The notes: generated from the sequence alone by a model not told the origin. DNA of 64,000 bases from Bowmanella yangjiangensis (GCF_017255015.1 NZ_JAFKCS010000002.1:248001-312000), one strand, 5' to 3'. Shown: positions 1 to 8,599, counted from the stretch's first letter. A program made the numbers and translations.

Positions 1-191
1 AGCAGTTTGAAGCAGAAGACAAGGGCGAACAGGCCCCCGCACCCAACTGGCAGGGGACCTCGCGCACGGTAGGCGTGGGCTGTCAGATTTTAGCCTCATT
101 GGGGGTGCGCAAAATGCGTTTGCTCAGCAAACCTAAGAAGTATCATGCCCTGTCTGGTTTTGGCCTGGAAGTGGTGGAGTACGTCAGTTAA
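1..191 (+). CDS. ribBA: RibBA-type riboflavin biosynthesis protein, C-terminal end (partial)
   Basis: Only the last 62 codons are in the window; the gene runs off the left edge and reads in frame from base 3. The peptide contains [19 protein letters not shown] followed by [17 protein letters not shown], which is the C-terminal signature of the GTP cyclohydrolase II (RibA) fold. In many gammaproteobacteria this RibA-like domain is fused to 3,4-dihydroxy-2-butanone 4-phosphate synthase (RibB), which supplies the four-carbon unit used by the lumazine synthase encoded next. The position directly upstream of ribH favours the fused form over a stand-alone RibA, but the N-terminal half is not visible. 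A hairpin terminator follows immediately after the stop codon. Confidence 0.85.
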   Translation, partial: QFEAEDKGEQAPAPNWQGTSRTVGVGCQILASLGVRKMRLLSKPKKYHALSGFGLEVVEYVS

Positions 192-194
192 ATA

Positions 195-219
195 AGGGCG
201 CAATGCGCCCTTTGTTTTA
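195..219 (+). terminator. Rho-independent terminator after ribBA
   Basis: A 7-bp GC-rich stem (AGGGCGC / GCGCCCT) with a three-base loop is followed by TTGTTTTA, starting four bases past the ribBA stop codon. It separates ribBA from the ribH transcript. Confidence 0.8.
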
Positions 220-325
220 TGTTTTGCTAAGCTTTTCCTGAGGATTGTTAAGGCCTGTCGGGTTATCAAGCCAGCCTTATTTTCCTCAAACTACCCGCAA
301 CCCAATTGACCTTGCATTTTAGCCG

Positions 326-353
326 TTCACCTCACTGCCGGCTGTGGTATCAT
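326..353 (+). promoter_or_regulatory. Probable sigma-70 promoter of ribH-nusB-thiL-pgpA
   Basis: TTCACC and TATCAT are spaced by 16 bases and end 29 bases before the ribH start codon. Upstream, bases 239-288 form an imperfect hairpin (TGAGGA pairs with TCCTCA, AAGGC with GCCTT). I looked for FMN riboswitch conserved blocks in the 190-base gap and did not find them. Confidence 0.5.
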
Positions 354-382
354 ACGCGCCGTTTTGACTATGGGGATAGAGC

Positions 383-856
383 ATGAATATCATTGAAGGT
401 AACCTGCGCGCTACGGGCAAGAAATTTGCTATCGTTGTGTCCAGATTCAACAGTTTCGTTGTAGAGAGCCTGGTAGACGGCGCACTGGATACGCTGGAGC
501 GGGTCGGTGAGGTCAATGATCAGGATATTACCCTGGTACGTGTACCTGGTGCCTACGAGCTGCCGGTTGTTGCAAAAAAGTTGGCTGAAAAGCAGAAATT
601 TGATGCCATTATCGCCCTGGGTGCGGTGATTCGTGGTGGCACTCCCCATTTTGATTTCGTTGCCGGTGAATGTAATAAGGGTCTGGCCCAAGTTTCACTG
701 GAGTTCGGCATTCCTGTTGCCTTCGGTGTTATTACTACCGACAGCATTGAGCAAGCGATAGAGCGCTCTGGTACCAAAGCCGGTAACAAAGGTGCAGAAG
801 CGGCCATGGGTGCCCTGGAAATGGTCAATGTCATCGACCAGATCGAAGGAGTCTGA
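383..856 (+). CDS. ribH: 6,7-dimethyl-8-ribityllumazine synthase
   Basis: Cytoplasmic enzyme that condenses 5-amino-6-ribitylaminouracil with 3,4-dihydroxy-2-butanone 4-phosphate to make the riboflavin precursor lumazine. The 157-residue length is normal. Visible family features are the N-terminal VVSRFN segment (residues 18-23) that contacts substrate, [10 protein letters not shown] around residues 52-61, and [14 protein letters not shown] around residues 80-93 carrying the catalytic histidine (His89). The ATG is preceded by GGGGA at suitable spacing. It is the first gene of a tight run with nusB, thiL and pgpA, the same order as in E. coli; nusB begins three bases after the ribH stop. Confidence 0.97.
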   Translation: MNIIEGNLRATGKKFAIVVSRFNSFVVESLVDGALDTLERVGEVNDQDITLVRVPGAYELPVVAKKLAEKQKFDAIIALGAVIRGGTPHFDFVAGECNKGLAQVSLEFGIPVAFGVITTDSIEQAIERSGTKAGNKGAEAAMGALEMVNVIDQIEGV

Positions 857-859
857 CCG

Positions 860-1282
860 GTGAAACCCTCAGCTCGCCGTAAGGCACGTGAACTGGCATT
901 GCAAGGTGTTTACTCCTGGCAGATGTCTAAAAACCCGGCGCACCATATTGAGCTGCACCTGGCCACAACCAATGATATGACCAAAGTAGACCTGGCATTC
1001 TTCCAGGAGTTGCTGCGCGCTGTGATCAACGATTATGACGAACTGGATACCAAGATTCGTCCTTATCTTGGTCGTCTGCCAGAAGAGCTGGATCCAGTTG
1101 AGAAGGCCATTCTGCGCTTGGCCACTTACGAGTTGGTCAAACGAGTGGATGTTCCTTACAAGGTCGTTATTAACGAAGCGATTGAACTTGCTAAGGCTTT
1201 TGGTGCCGAAGAGAGTCATAAATTCGTTAATGGGGTGCTGGACAAAGCCGTTCGCACTCTGCGTAAACACGAGCAAGCCTGA
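860..1282 (+). CDS. nusB: Transcription antitermination factor NusB
   Basis: Small RNA-binding protein that, with S10 (NusE), binds BoxA RNA and supports antitermination of rRNA operons. The 140-residue protein opens with SARRKARELALQGVYSW, the arginine-rich RNA-binding start of NusB, and ends with GAEESHKFVNGVLDKAVR, the other conserved family block. Translation starts at a GTG three bases beyond the ribH stop, with GAAGGAG inside the ribH end serving as ribosome binding site, so it is likely translationally coupled. The ribH-nusB pairing is conserved widely. Confidence 0.97.
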   Translation: MKPSARRKARELALQGVYSWQMSKNPAHHIELHLATTNDMTKVDLAFFQELLRAVINDYDELDTKIRPYLGRLPEELDPVEKAILRLATYELVKRVDVPYKVVINEAIELAKAFGAEESHKFVNGVLDKAVRTLRKHEQA

Positions 1283-1287
1283 TCCCT

Positions 1288-2250
1288 GTGAAAGAATTCG
1301 ATATCATTGCCCGCTATTTTAAGGAACGCAGTCACCTTCGTCGTGACGTACAGCTAGGTATTGGCGACGACTGTGCGGTGGTTAATGTGCCACAAAATCA
1401 ATCCTTAGCGGTCACCACTGATACTTTGGTTGGCGGCGTACATTTTCCTAATGACACATCGCCACGCGCCATTGCTCACAAGGCCGTGGCGGTCAATCTC
1501 AGCGATCTAGCCGCTATGGGCGCTGAACCTGCCTGGATCAGTTTGTCACTATCCATGCCTGATGTTGACGAGTATTGGTTGGACGAATTCTCATTGGGCT
1601 TACAGGAGCTTACCGAGTATTACTCTGTGCAGCTTATCGGTGGGGATACGGTTCAAGGACCTTTAAGTATCACGCTCACTGCACAAGGTTTCGTGCCTAA
1701 GGAGCAGGCTCTGACCAGAGCTAAAGCCAAGCCTGGCGATTGGCTGTATGTGACCGGCACCTTAGGTGATGCCGGGCTGGGGCTGGATATGCTGCAGGGG
1801 CGTATGGATGTGCCGCCCAAACACCGTAACTTTGTTGCCAACCGTTTGAATTATCCCACTCCCAGAGTTCTGGTCGGTACGGTGTTACGCCGTATTGCCA
1901 GCAGCTGCATTGATGTCTCTGATGGTTTAATTGCTGATTTGCAGCATGTGCTAAATGCATCCCACTGCGGTGCTGTGCTGCAAGTGGATAAGCTACCTCT
2001 GTCTGAGGCGATGCGGGACAGTGTTTCCCTGGAGCAAGGGATTCGTTATGCCCTGAGCGCCGGGGACGATTACGAATTGCTGTTTAGTGTGTCGGAAGAG
2101 CAAAAAGGCAATTTGGATCTGGCTATGGCTACCGCCAGCGTATCTGTTACCTGTATCGGTCAGCTAAATGGCGTGCAAGGTAAGCTGGAGTTGCGCGACG
2201 GCAAAGAGCGCTATGCCTTTGAAGGAAAAGGCTATCAACACTTCAGCTGA
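1288..2250 (+). CDS. thiL: Thiamine-monophosphate kinase
   Basis: Phosphorylates thiamine monophosphate to the cofactor thiamine diphosphate using ATP. The 320-residue protein shows the AIR-synthase-like fold signatures: GIGDDCAVV near residues 24-32 for metal and ATP, VTTDTLVGGVHF around 43-54, GGDTVQG in the middle, and DVSDGLIADL followed by SAGDDYELLF in the C-terminal half. It starts with GTG five bases after the nusB stop. Its product is required by Dxs, encoded close by on the opposite strand. No thiamine riboswitch precedes this operon. Confidence 0.96.
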   Translation: MKEFDIIARYFKERSHLRRDVQLGIGDDCAVVNVPQNQSLAVTTDTLVGGVHFPNDTSPRAIAHKAVAVNLSDLAAMGAEPAWISLSLSMPDVDEYWLDEFSLGLQELTEYYSVQLIGGDTVQGPLSITLTAQGFVPKEQALTRAKAKPGDWLYVTGTLGDAGLGLDMLQGRMDVPPKHRNFVANRLNYPTPRVLVGTVLRRIASSCIDVSDGLIADLQHVLNASHCGAVLQVDKLPLSEAMRDSVSLEQGIRYALSAGDDYELLFSVSEEQKGNLDLAMATASVSVTCIGQLNGVQGKLELRDGKERYAFEGKGYQHFS

Positions 2251-2731
2251 GCCGAATCCGGTTCGCCTGCTTAGCCTCAAAAATCCAGCGCATTTTCTGG
2301 CGCTGGGATTTGGCTCAGGACTGGCCCCAAAAGCCCCTGGTACCTTTGGCAGTCTGGCGGCTATTCCCTTGGTATTACTGGTAGCCTTATCCGGTAACCT
2401 GTTTTATTTATTACTTACCTTACTGGCCTGTGTCGCCGGTGTTTGGATCTGCGGCAAAACCGCCGACGACATGGGGGTGCACGACCATAGCGCCATTGTC
2501 TGGGATGAAGTGGCCGGGATGCTACTGACCTTTATCTTGGTGCCGTTAACCCCGGTTACTCTGCTGGCGGGCTTTGTGTTGTTTCGCCTGTTCGACATTC
2601 TTAAGCCCTGGCCCATCAGCTATCTGGATAAGCACATTCATGGCGGACTAGGCATTATGCTGGATGATATTCTGGCAGGTATTTTGGCCTGTGTGGGCTT
2701 GCATGCCCTGATGACTCTCGGTGTCATATAA
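2213..2731 (+). CDS. pgpA: Phosphatidylglycerophosphatase A
   Basis: Inner-membrane enzyme that dephosphorylates phosphatidylglycerophosphate to phosphatidylglycerol. The protein has the family blocks FLALGFGSGLAPKAPGTFGS, ADDMGVHDHSAIVWDE (acidic metal-binding centre), LFDILKPWPI and HGGLGIMLDDI, plus three or four hydrophobic segments. I chose the ATG at 2213, giving 172 residues, the same length as the E. coli protein; it overlaps the thiL end by 38 bases in another frame. An upstream ATG at 2168 would add 15 residues with no similarity to the family. Last gene of the ribH operon; a bidirectional terminator follows. Confidence 0.94.
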   Translation: MPLKEKAINTSAEPNPVRLLSLKNPAHFLALGFGSGLAPKAPGTFGSLAAIPLVLLVALSGNLFYLLLTLLACVAGVWICGKTADDMGVHDHSAIVWDEVAGMLLTFILVPLTPVTLLAGFVLFRLFDILKPWPISYLDKHIHGGLGIMLDDILAGILACVGLHALMTLGVI

Positions 2732-2838
2732 ACCCTAAATCTGCTTAGCATAAGCTAGCAGCTGCGCTCTGCTTTCTCTTCTTGACTCTTTACTTTATCT
2801 GCCGACTAGCGCGGATGCTGTGGTGTATTGGTGGGATA

Positions 2839-2868
2839 AAAAAGGTGAAGTGACGACTTCACCTTTTT
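2839..2868. terminator. Bidirectional terminator between pgpA and dxs
   Basis: A perfect 13-bp stem (AAAAAGGTGAAGT / ACTTCACCTTTTT) with a four-base GACG loop has A- and T-runs on both sides, so it can end transcripts from both converging operons. The dxs stop codon lies nine bases beyond it. Confidence 0.85.
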
Positions 2869-2876
2869 ACTGCTGC

Positions 2877-4751
2877 TCAGACTTTTTCGTTAAAGGCCTG
2901 AATTTGCGCCACAATGCCGGGACCATCAATTTGATGTTCGGCATACATTTGTTCCTGAGTGCCTTGCATGATAAAGCTATCAGGCAAGCCCAACGTCAGT
3001 AAGCGGCAAGCTAGCTGCTGGCGATGCAGGCATTCACCCACTGCGCTACCGGCACCGCCCATCACGGCACCGTCTTCCAAGGTGACCAGTAACTCGTGAT
3101 CTTTAGCAAGTTCAGCCAGCAAGGCCTCATCCAGGGGTTTAACAAAGCGCATATCGGCAACAGTGGCATTTATTTGTTCGGCCGCTTGTAGCGCGCCTGG
3201 CAACAGCGTACCGAAGTTCAAAATAGCAATATTGGCGCCTTTGCGCAGCACATGCCCTTTACCTAGAGGCAGGGCCGTCATGTCGGATTCAAGTGCGGTT
3301 CCCATGCCCTGACCACGAGGGTAGCGCACCGCAGCCGGGCCATTGTGCAAGTGACCGGTGTAAAGCATCTGACGACATTGGTTTTCATCAGAAGGCGTCA
3401 TTATCACCATATTGGGAATGCAGCGCATAAAGGGAATGTCAAACACGCCCTGGTGGGTAGGGCCATCAGCACCCACCACACCGGCGCGATCAATGGCAAA
3501 CAGCACCGGTAGGTTTTGCAGGGCCACATCGTGAATAAGCTGATCATAAGCGCGCTGCAGGAAGGTGGAGTAAATGGCCACCACGGCGTTGTAGCCTTCT
3601 TTAGCCAAACCTGCGGCAAAGGTCACCGCGTGTTGCTCGGCAATCGCTACATCAAAATACTGCTCGGGGAATTGCTGGGAAAACTTCACCATACCCGAGC
3701 CTTCGCGCATGGCTGGCGTTACCGCCATTAGCTTGCTGTCTTGGGCTGCCATATCACACAGCCAGTCGCCAAAAATGCCGGAAAAACTAGGGCCAGTGCT
3801 TTTCGCTTTGGGCAGGCTGTTTTCGCTGGGATTAAACTTGGGTACCGCATGAAACTTAATCGGGTCTTTTTCGGCTTCTTCGTAGCCTTTACCCTTTTTC
3901 GTCACTACATGCAGAATATGCGGGCCGCTCATTTGTCGCATGTTGCGCAGGGTATCGACCATGCCATTGACATCATGGCCGTCGATGGGACCAATATAGT
4001 TAAAGCCCAATTCCTCAAAAATGGTGCCGGGAACCACCATGCCCTTAATATGTTCTTCGGCACGGCTGGCAAATTCTTTGATAGGTGGTACGTTGGACAG
4101 CAGCTTCTTGCCGCCGTCACGGATGGAATTAAAGAAGCGGCCTGTGAGAAGGCGTGCCAGGTGACTGTTCAACGCCCCAACATTCTCTGAAATCGACATT
4201 TCGTTGTCGTTTAATACCACCAGTAAATCTTTCTTAATGTCACCGGCATGATTCATGGCTTCAAATGCCATACCTGCTGTCATGGCACCATCGCCAATCA
4301 CGGCAACCACTTTGCGCCCCAGTGCTTCTTTTTCGGCAGCAACCGCCATGCCTAAGGCGGCACTGATTGAGGTAGATGAATGCCCCACGGCAAAGGTATC
4401 GAACTCGCTTTCCGGCGGCCAGGGGAAGGGATGCAAGCCGTTTTTCTGACGAATGCTGGGCATACGTTCACGTCGGCCGGTCAGAATTTTGTGCGGGTAG
4501 GCTTGATGACCAACGTCCCAGATGAGTCGGTCAAAGGGCGTGTTATAGACATAGTGCAACGCCACGGTAAGCTCTACCGTACCCAAGCCCGAGGCAAAGT
4601 GCCCGCTGCTTTGGCTGACGCAGGTCAACAGGTATTGGCGCAGTTCCTTGGCCAGTTGACGTAATTTATCCTGAGGCAGCTCGCGAAGTTGCTGCGGTGT
4701 GTCGGCTAAGGCCAAAGTTGGGTAGTGAGCTAAATCCAGAGTCATGTGCAC
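2877..4751 (-). CDS. dxs: 1-deoxy-D-xylulose-5-phosphate synthase
   Basis: First enzyme of the MEP isoprenoid pathway; joins pyruvate and glyceraldehyde 3-phosphate with thiamine diphosphate. The 624 residues match the family length. Visible motifs are [20 protein letters not shown], the thiamine-diphosphate [18 protein letters not shown] block, the central [14 protein letters not shown] segment with its catalytic glutamate, and [18 protein letters not shown] in the transketolase pyrimidine domain. It is the last gene of xseB-ispA-dxs, the same order as E. coli, and is separated from ispA by eight bases. This places polyprenyl diphosphate synthesis and its pathway entry enzyme in one transcript. 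Confidence 0.98.
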   Translation of the reverse strand: MHMTLDLAHYPTLALADTPQQLRELPQDKLRQLAKELRQYLLTCVSQSSGHFASGLGTVELTVALHYVYNTPFDRLIWDVGHQAYPHKILTGRRERMPSIRQKNGLHPFPWPPESEFDTFAVGHSSTSISAALGMAVAAEKEALGRKVVAVIGDGAMTAGMAFEAMNHAGDIKKDLLVVLNDNEMSISENVGALNSHLARLLTGRFFNSIRDGGKKLLSNVPPIKEFASRAEEHIKGMVVPGTIFEELGFNYIGPIDGHDVNGMVDTLRNMRQMSGPHILHVVTKKGKGYEEAEKDPIKFHAVPKFNPSENSLPKAKSTGPSFSGIFGDWLCDMAAQDSKLMAVTPAMREGSGMVKFSQQFPEQYFDVAIAEQHAVTFAAGLAKEGYNAVVAIYSTFLQRAYDQLIHDVALQNLPVLFAIDRAGVVGADGPTHQGVFDIPFMRCIPNMVIMTPSDENQCRQMLYTGHLHNGPAAVRYPRGQGMGTALESDMTALPLGKGHVLRKGANIAILNFGTLLPGALQAAEQINATVADMRFVKPLDEALLAELAKDHELLVTLEDGAVMGGAGSAVGECLHRQQLACRLLTLGLPDSFIMQGTQEQMYAEHQIDGPGIVAQIQAFNEKV

Positions 4752-4759
4752 TTATTGTT

Positions 4760-5653
4760 TTAGTGGTTACGGTCGACGATATATCCGGCAAATGACCGCA
4801 AAAGATCCGTATTGTAAGGTAAAGGCTGCAAGGCTTGAAGTGCTTGTTGGTAAAGTTGTTGTGCCAAGGCCTTGGCGCCGTCCAGTCCGAGTAGTGCCGG
4901 GTAGGTACTTTTGTTGAGCGACTGATCTGAACCCTGCGGTTTTCCTAGGGTTTGGGTATCGCCGGTGACATCCAGAATATCGTCCTGTACCTGGAATGCC
5001 AGGCCGATTTTTTCAGCGAATATGGCTAACTGTTGCTGCTCGCTGACTGGAATGTCGGCCAGAATGCATGCCATTTTGACTGACGCTTGTAACAGCGCGC
5101 CGGTTTTACATTGATGCAACTGTTCCAGTTGCTGGATATCTATCAGTTTATCGGTAGCGGCCATATCCAGGGCCTGCCCGCCACACATACCCAGATAACC
5201 TGAAGCACTGGCCAGAACGCTGACCAATTTGACGCGCTGTGGCTCGCATTCTGCACTTATGGGGTAGTCACAAAGCAGCGAAAAAGCCAGGGTTTGCAGG
5301 GCATCGCCGGCCAATATGGCGCTAGCTTCGTCAAAAGCGATATGACAGGTAGGCTGACCACGACGTAAATCATCGTCGTCCATGGCAGGCAAGTCATCGT
5401 GGACCAATGAGTAACAGTGGATACATTCCAGTGCCATGGCTGCAGCATCTAAGTCTTCCAACTTGACACCCAGCATTTGCCCTGTGGTGTACAACATGGC
5501 GGGACGTACACGTTTCCCCCCCATGAGCAGAGCATAGCCCATGGCATCACGTAATACCGGTGCCAGAGCGGGGAGGTTTTCGATCTGACTTTTCAACAGC
5601 TGTGTGATTCTGGCCTGATGCTGGCTAAGTGCTGCTAACCATTCTTGAGACAT
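4760..5653 (-). CDS. ispA: Farnesyl diphosphate synthase (geranyltranstransferase)
   Basis: Adds isopentenyl diphosphate to dimethylallyl and geranyl diphosphate to make farnesyl diphosphate, the precursor of undecaprenyl carriers and quinone tails. The 297-residue protein has the first aspartate-rich motif in CYSLVHDDLPAMDDDD and the second in FQVQDDILDVTGD, both needed to hold magnesium-diphosphate, and GGKRVRPAML near the N terminus. It starts three bases after the xseB stop and precedes dxs, as in E. coli. Short-chain specificity is inferred from family and context rather than proved. Confidence 0.97.
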   Translation of the reverse strand: MSQEWLAALSQHQARITQLLKSQIENLPALAPVLRDAMGYALLMGGKRVRPAMLYTTGQMLGVKLEDLDAAAMALECIHCYSLVHDDLPAMDDDDLRRGQPTCHIAFDEASAILAGDALQTLAFSLLCDYPISAECEPQRVKLVSVLASASGYLGMCGGQALDMAATDKLIDIQQLEQLHQCKTGALLQASVKMACILADIPVSEQQQLAIFAEKIGLAFQVQDDILDVTGDTQTLGKPQGSDQSLNKSTYPALLGLDGAKALAQQLYQQALQALQPLPYNTDLLRSFAGYIVDRNH

Positions 5654-5656
5654 GAT

Positions 5657-5902
5657 TTATTCGCCGGGTTGTTCGAATGGAAGCAATTCAGATTGCCCCT
5701 GCTTTTCCATCAGAATACTGACTTTCTGCTGAGCCTGGCTTAATTTTGCCTGGCTGTGACGAGTTAACTCGATACCACGTTCGAATTGGGCTAAAGCCTC
5801 GTCCAGGGGAAGGTCGCCGCCTTCCATTTGTTTGACTATGCTCTCCAGCTCGGCAAGCGATTGTTCGAACGAAAGATTTTCAGTTTTCTTGCGGCTTGTC
5901 AT
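5657..5902 (-). CDS. xseB: Exodeoxyribonuclease VII small subunit
   Basis: Small subunit of exonuclease VII, which degrades single-stranded DNA together with XseA (not in this window). The 81-residue protein shows the family core LSFEQSLAELESIVKQMEGGDLPLDEALAQFERGIEL, given here as two adjacent conserved stretches, and is strongly helical and charged. It is the first gene of the xseB-ispA-dxs operon; its promoter and leader lie in the divergent region shared with pomA. Confidence 0.96.
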   Translation of the reverse strand: MTSRKKTENLSFEQSLAELESIVKQMEGGDLPLDEALAQFERGIELTRHSQAKLSQAQQKVSILMEKQGQSELLPFEQPGE

Positions 5903-5968
5903 GGCTCTCTACTGACTGTTGAATGCCCGTCCGAACAGGGTGTCAGCCGGGTGGGAAACCGGCTTCGC

Positions 5969-5997
5969 ACCTTACCCGAGGGGCCATTTGTGGTCAA
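5969..5997 (-). promoter_or_regulatory. Probable sigma-70 promoter of xseB-ispA-dxs, with hairpin leader
   Basis: On the minus strand TTGACC (5992-5997) and TAAGGT (5969-5974) are separated by exactly 17 bases. Just downstream, inside the predicted 5' leader, AGCCGG (5945-5950) pairs with CCGGCT (5959-5964), and an outer GGTG/CACC pair (5939-5942, 5968-5971) can extend it. I could not match this leader to any riboswitch class I know. Confidence 0.5.
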
Positions 5998-6001
5998 TCA
6001 C

Positions 6002-6018
6002 TTTTACCCCGGGTAAAA
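6002..6018. promoter_or_regulatory. Palindromic candidate operator upstream of the xseB promoter
   Basis: TTTTACCC and GGGTAAAA flank a single C, giving an 8-bp perfect inverted repeat whose tiny centre suits a protein-binding site better than an RNA hairpin. It lies five bases upstream of the xseB -35 element and within the region divergent to pomA. No regulator can be named. Confidence 0.4.
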
Positions 6019-6069
6019 AGGCGCTTTAGAAAGGTGTATAAACGTCGATAAATTGGTGAGCCAAGTCAA

Positions 6070-6145
6070 TAAGTTAAGTCATGCTTATCCGATATCATTG
6101 GTAATGCTAAGATTGTCGGACAAGCAAAGTTGCGGCAAACTTTGC
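6070..6145 (+). promoter_or_regulatory. pomA upstream region: possible FliA-like promoter and an 8-bp inverted repeat
   Basis: TAAG at 6070-6073 and TCCGATAT at 6088-6095 resemble the flagellar sigma-28 pattern (TAAA, about 15 bases, GCCGATAA) with six of eight matches in the second block. Downstream, GCAAAGTT (6124-6131) and AACTTTGC (6138-6145) form a perfect inverted repeat with a six-base centre. The remaining sequence between xseB and pomA (5903-6207) shows nothing else. Sigma-28 use would fit a stator gene, but the spacing is a base short. Confidence 0.3.
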
Positions 6146-6207
6146 CGGTCAGCTTGATTAGAATCCGGGGCAAGCCTGGTGGTGTTAGTACATTTGGGGA
6201 GAATGGT

Positions 6208-6972
6208 GTGGATTTAGCAACCCTGATAGGTATGTTGGGTGCCATTGGTTTTATCGTCATGTCCATGGTGATGGGTGGCGATATTATGATGTTCGTCAAC
6301 GTGCCATCTATCCTGATTGTATTCGGTGGCTCACTGTTTGTGGTGATGAGTGCCTATACCATGGGGCAGTTTTTCAGCGCCGGTAAAATCGCGGTTAAAG
6401 CCTTTATGTTCAAAATTGAGGCACCGGAAGAGTTGATCGAGAAAATCGTCGAGATGGCCGACGCGGCACGTAAAGGTGGATTCCTGGCTCTAGAAGAGGC
6501 AGAAATCAGCAATTCCTTTATGCAAAAAGGCGTGGATATGCTGGTGGACGGTCACGATGTCGATGTTGTGCGTGCCACGCTAGCTAAAGATATCAGTCTG
6601 ACAACCGAACGCCATGAGTTCGGCGCATCTATATTTAAAAGCATTGGGGATATCGCCCCAGCCATGGGCATGATCGGTACGCTGATCGGCCTGGTGGCCA
6701 TGTTGTCCAACATGGATGACCCTAAAGCTATCGGTCCGGCTATGGCGGTTGCCTTGTTAACCACCTTGTACGGCGCATTTTTTGCCAACGTTATTGCCTT
6801 GCCTATTGCCCAGAAGCTGGGTAACCGTTCCGGTCAGGAAAAGCTTAACCAAAGCTTGGTGCTGGATGGAATTTTGGGTATTGCTGATGGTCAAAACCCC
6901 AGAGTGATTGAAGCCTTACTGAAAAATTATCTGGCTGCCAACAAGCGAGCCACCGGCGATACCGAGGAGTAG
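6208..6972 (+). CDS. pomA: Flagellar motor stator protein PomA (sodium type MotA)
   Basis: Inner-membrane half of the sodium-driven stator that turns the polar flagellum together with PomB. The start is GTG at 6208, giving 254 residues beginning VDLATLIGMLGAIGFIVMSM, which matches the Vibrio PomA start, with GGGGAG as ribosome binding site. Four membrane segments are visible (about residues 5-25, 30-50, 145-170, 180-200). The cytoplasmic loop KIVEMADAARKGGFLALEE and the APAMGMIGTLIGLVAMLSNM / AVALLTTLYGA segments are family hallmarks. It is two to five bases from pomB, so the stator subunits are co-translated. Confidence 0.96.
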   Translation: MDLATLIGMLGAIGFIVMSMVMGGDIMMFVNVPSILIVFGGSLFVVMSAYTMGQFFSAGKIAVKAFMFKIEAPEELIEKIVEMADAARKGGFLALEEAEISNSFMQKGVDMLVDGHDVDVVRATLAKDISLTTERHEFGASIFKSIGDIAPAMGMIGTLIGLVAMLSNMDDPKAIGPAMAVALLTTLYGAFFANVIALPIAQKLGNRSGQEKLNQSLVLDGILGIADGQNPRVIEALLKNYLAANKRATGDTEE

Positions 6973-6977
6973 GCTTG

Positions 6978-7913
6978 ATGTCTGACGAGCAGGAATGTCC
7001 CAAATGCCCATCCGGCCTGCCGGCATGGATGGCCACTTTTGCCGACCTTATGTCTCTGTTGATGTGCTTCTTTGTTTTGTTGTTGGCGTTTTCCGAAATG
7101 GATGTGCTGAAATTTAAGCAGATTGCCGGCTCCATGAAGTTTGCTTTTGGTGTGCAAAACAAAATCGAAGTGAAAGATATTCCCAAAGGGACAAGCGTAA
7201 TTGCTATGGAGTTCAGGCCTGGACGACCTGACCCAACGCCGATTGAGAACATTCAACAGCAGACCATAGAAATGACGCAGCAAATGCTGGAGTTCCAGGC
7301 CGGTGATGAAGATTCCGCCGGTGGTCGACAGAAGCAGCGGGGCACCCAGCGTGGCGGTAAGTCTCAGCAGACGGCTCAGGAAACGGCCAGCAGTTCCTCG
7401 CAGGCCGCCAGCCAGGAGCAAACCAACGAGTTGGTGAAAAAGATTGCCCAGCAAATGGAACGCCAAATCCTTGATGGCGCAATAGAAATGGAGTCTCTTG
7501 GTCAGCAAATTACCATCCGAATTCGTGAAAACGGGGCGTTTTCCGCAGGTTCGGCCTTCCTGCAGCCGCAGTTTGTCCCTGTGCTGCGTAAAATTGGTAG
7601 CTTGCTGGTAGATATCCCCGGAAAGATTGAAGTATCCGGTCACTCAGACAATCAGAATATATCCAATGAACTGTATCGGTCTAACTGGGATCTGTCTGCA
7701 CAGCGCGCTGTGGCCGTGGCCGAAGCCATGCGTGGCGCAGAAGGTTTCGATGAATCTCGCATGACAGTGGTAGGTATGGCAGATAATCGACCGCTGGCAG
7801 CCAATAATACCGCTGAAGGACGCAGCCGTAACCGTCGGGTGGAAATTGCCATTAACCAGGGCTCACCCAAAGAGTCGAAACCCATATCCATAGTGGAGCC
7901 GCAAGACAACTAG
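6978..7913 (+). CDS. pomB: Flagellar motor stator protein PomB (sodium type MotB)
   Basis: Second stator subunit; it carries the ion-binding aspartate and anchors the stator to peptidoglycan. The ATG at 6978 (five bases past the pomA stop, after GAGGAG) gives 311 residues. The short cytoplasmic head MSDEQECPKCPSGLP is followed by one membrane segment with MATFADLMSLLMCFFVLLLAF; Asp23 is the expected ion site. A Gln/Ser-rich linker (about residues 100-155) leads to an OmpA-type peptidoglycan-binding domain with EVSGHSDN, LSAQRAVAVAEAM and RSRNRRVEIAI. The sequence is closer to Vibrio PomB than to proton-type MotB; sodium dependence is inferred from that. Confidence 0.95.
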   Translation: MSDEQECPKCPSGLPAWMATFADLMSLLMCFFVLLLAFSEMDVLKFKQIAGSMKFAFGVQNKIEVKDIPKGTSVIAMEFRPGRPDPTPIENIQQQTIEMTQQMLEFQAGDEDSAGGRQKQRGTQRGGKSQQTAQETASSSSQAASQEQTNELVKKIAQQMERQILDGAIEMESLGQQITIRIRENGAFSAGSAFLQPQFVPVLRKIGSLLVDIPGKIEVSGHSDNQNISNELYRSNWDLSAQRAVAVAEAMRGAEGFDESRMTVVGMADNRPLAANNTAEGRSRNRRVEIAINQGSPKESKPISIVEPQDN

Positions 7914-7973
7914 TTTCACATTGGCGAGCTATGCTGGAAGGACAAGGGAACGAATACCGCAAGGTGTTGTGTG

Positions 7974-8519
7974 ATGAAGGCGCAAAGTAGCGAACAGCAA
8001 AAAAAGATTTTGCCAGGCAAGGCGTTAGGCTTCGGGTCAGAGCCTCGCAAGCTCGCCATTTTGACATCCATCACCCAAGCAGAGTTGACCAGACTTGAAG
8101 CCCTGATTCTGCAAACTTTGCGTCATCAAGGGTACACCGCACAAGTATGGCAGCCAGCCTGCTCATTTCGCTGTGGCTTGCTAGTCGGCCTGTTCAATCA
8201 GGTATTTGGCAGTAAAGAGGCAGATTTTTTGGCCACGTCAGAAAGTGTCATTGTGGTATATGACGAGACAGGTGACAGACACGCGGTTGATCTTTTTGCC
8301 TCCATCAAACAGGTTCGGGAAAGCTTGTGTCGCCAGGAATATGTGCATGCATTGAGGTTGCATAAAGACCAGGAAAGGCCACAAAGCTATTGGCAGTTCC
8401 GCACCATGCTAGCAAAACATCTGGGCATCGAATTGTTCGAGGCCGTGGAAATTGATCAGCAACCGCCTTTACACGAACTGGTACAGAGAACTTTGGCAAG
8501 AGCGCTCAAAGACGCCTGA
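7974..8519 (+). CDS. Unrecognised protein between pomB and thiI
   Basis: I do not recognise this 181-residue protein. It has no signal peptide, membrane segment or obvious catalytic motif. It begins with a basic, polar stretch (residues 1-28), continues with a helical part, a short hydrophobic ESVIVVYDE strand near residue 88, and a charged helical C-terminal half ending LVQRTLARALKDA. Two cysteines sit close together in QPACSFRCGLL. The ATG at 7974 follows AAGGTG; a GTG directly before it is an alternative. It is 60 bases after pomB and transcribed in the same direction, so it could be the third gene of the stator operon. Codon choice looks like its neighbours. Confidence 0.75.
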   Translation: MKAQSSEQQKKILPGKALGFGSEPRKLAILTSITQAELTRLEALILQTLRHQGYTAQVWQPACSFRCGLLVGLFNQVFGSKEADFLATSESVIVVYDETGDRHAVDLFASIKQVRESLCRQEYVHALRLHKDQERPQSYWQFRTMLAKHLGIELFEAVEIDQQPPLHELVQRTLARALKDA

Positions 8520-8593
8520 TGATTGGCTGGGATACTGATAACCTGTCTGCTCAATGTAAATCTTCACGCTTATAAATTCCGCCCCTTCTTTGC

Positions 8594-8599
8594 TATACT
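8594..8599 (+). promoter_or_regulatory. Probable -10 element of thiI
   Basis: TATACT lies 33 bases before the thiI start in the 112-base gap; no good -35 element is seen at 17 bases. No thiamine-responsive riboswitch blocks are present. Confidence 0.4.

Noticed and set aside
192-382. FMN riboswitch ahead of ribH
   Set aside because: None of the conserved RFN blocks is visible; only a terminator, an imperfect hairpin and a promoter.
3741-4190. 149-codon plus-strand frame inside dxs
   Set aside because: A shadow of dxs, whose motifs are unambiguous.
6927-7643. 238-codon minus-strand frame opposite pomA-pomB
   Set aside because: It lies wholly under well-supported stator genes and its translation matches no protein pattern.
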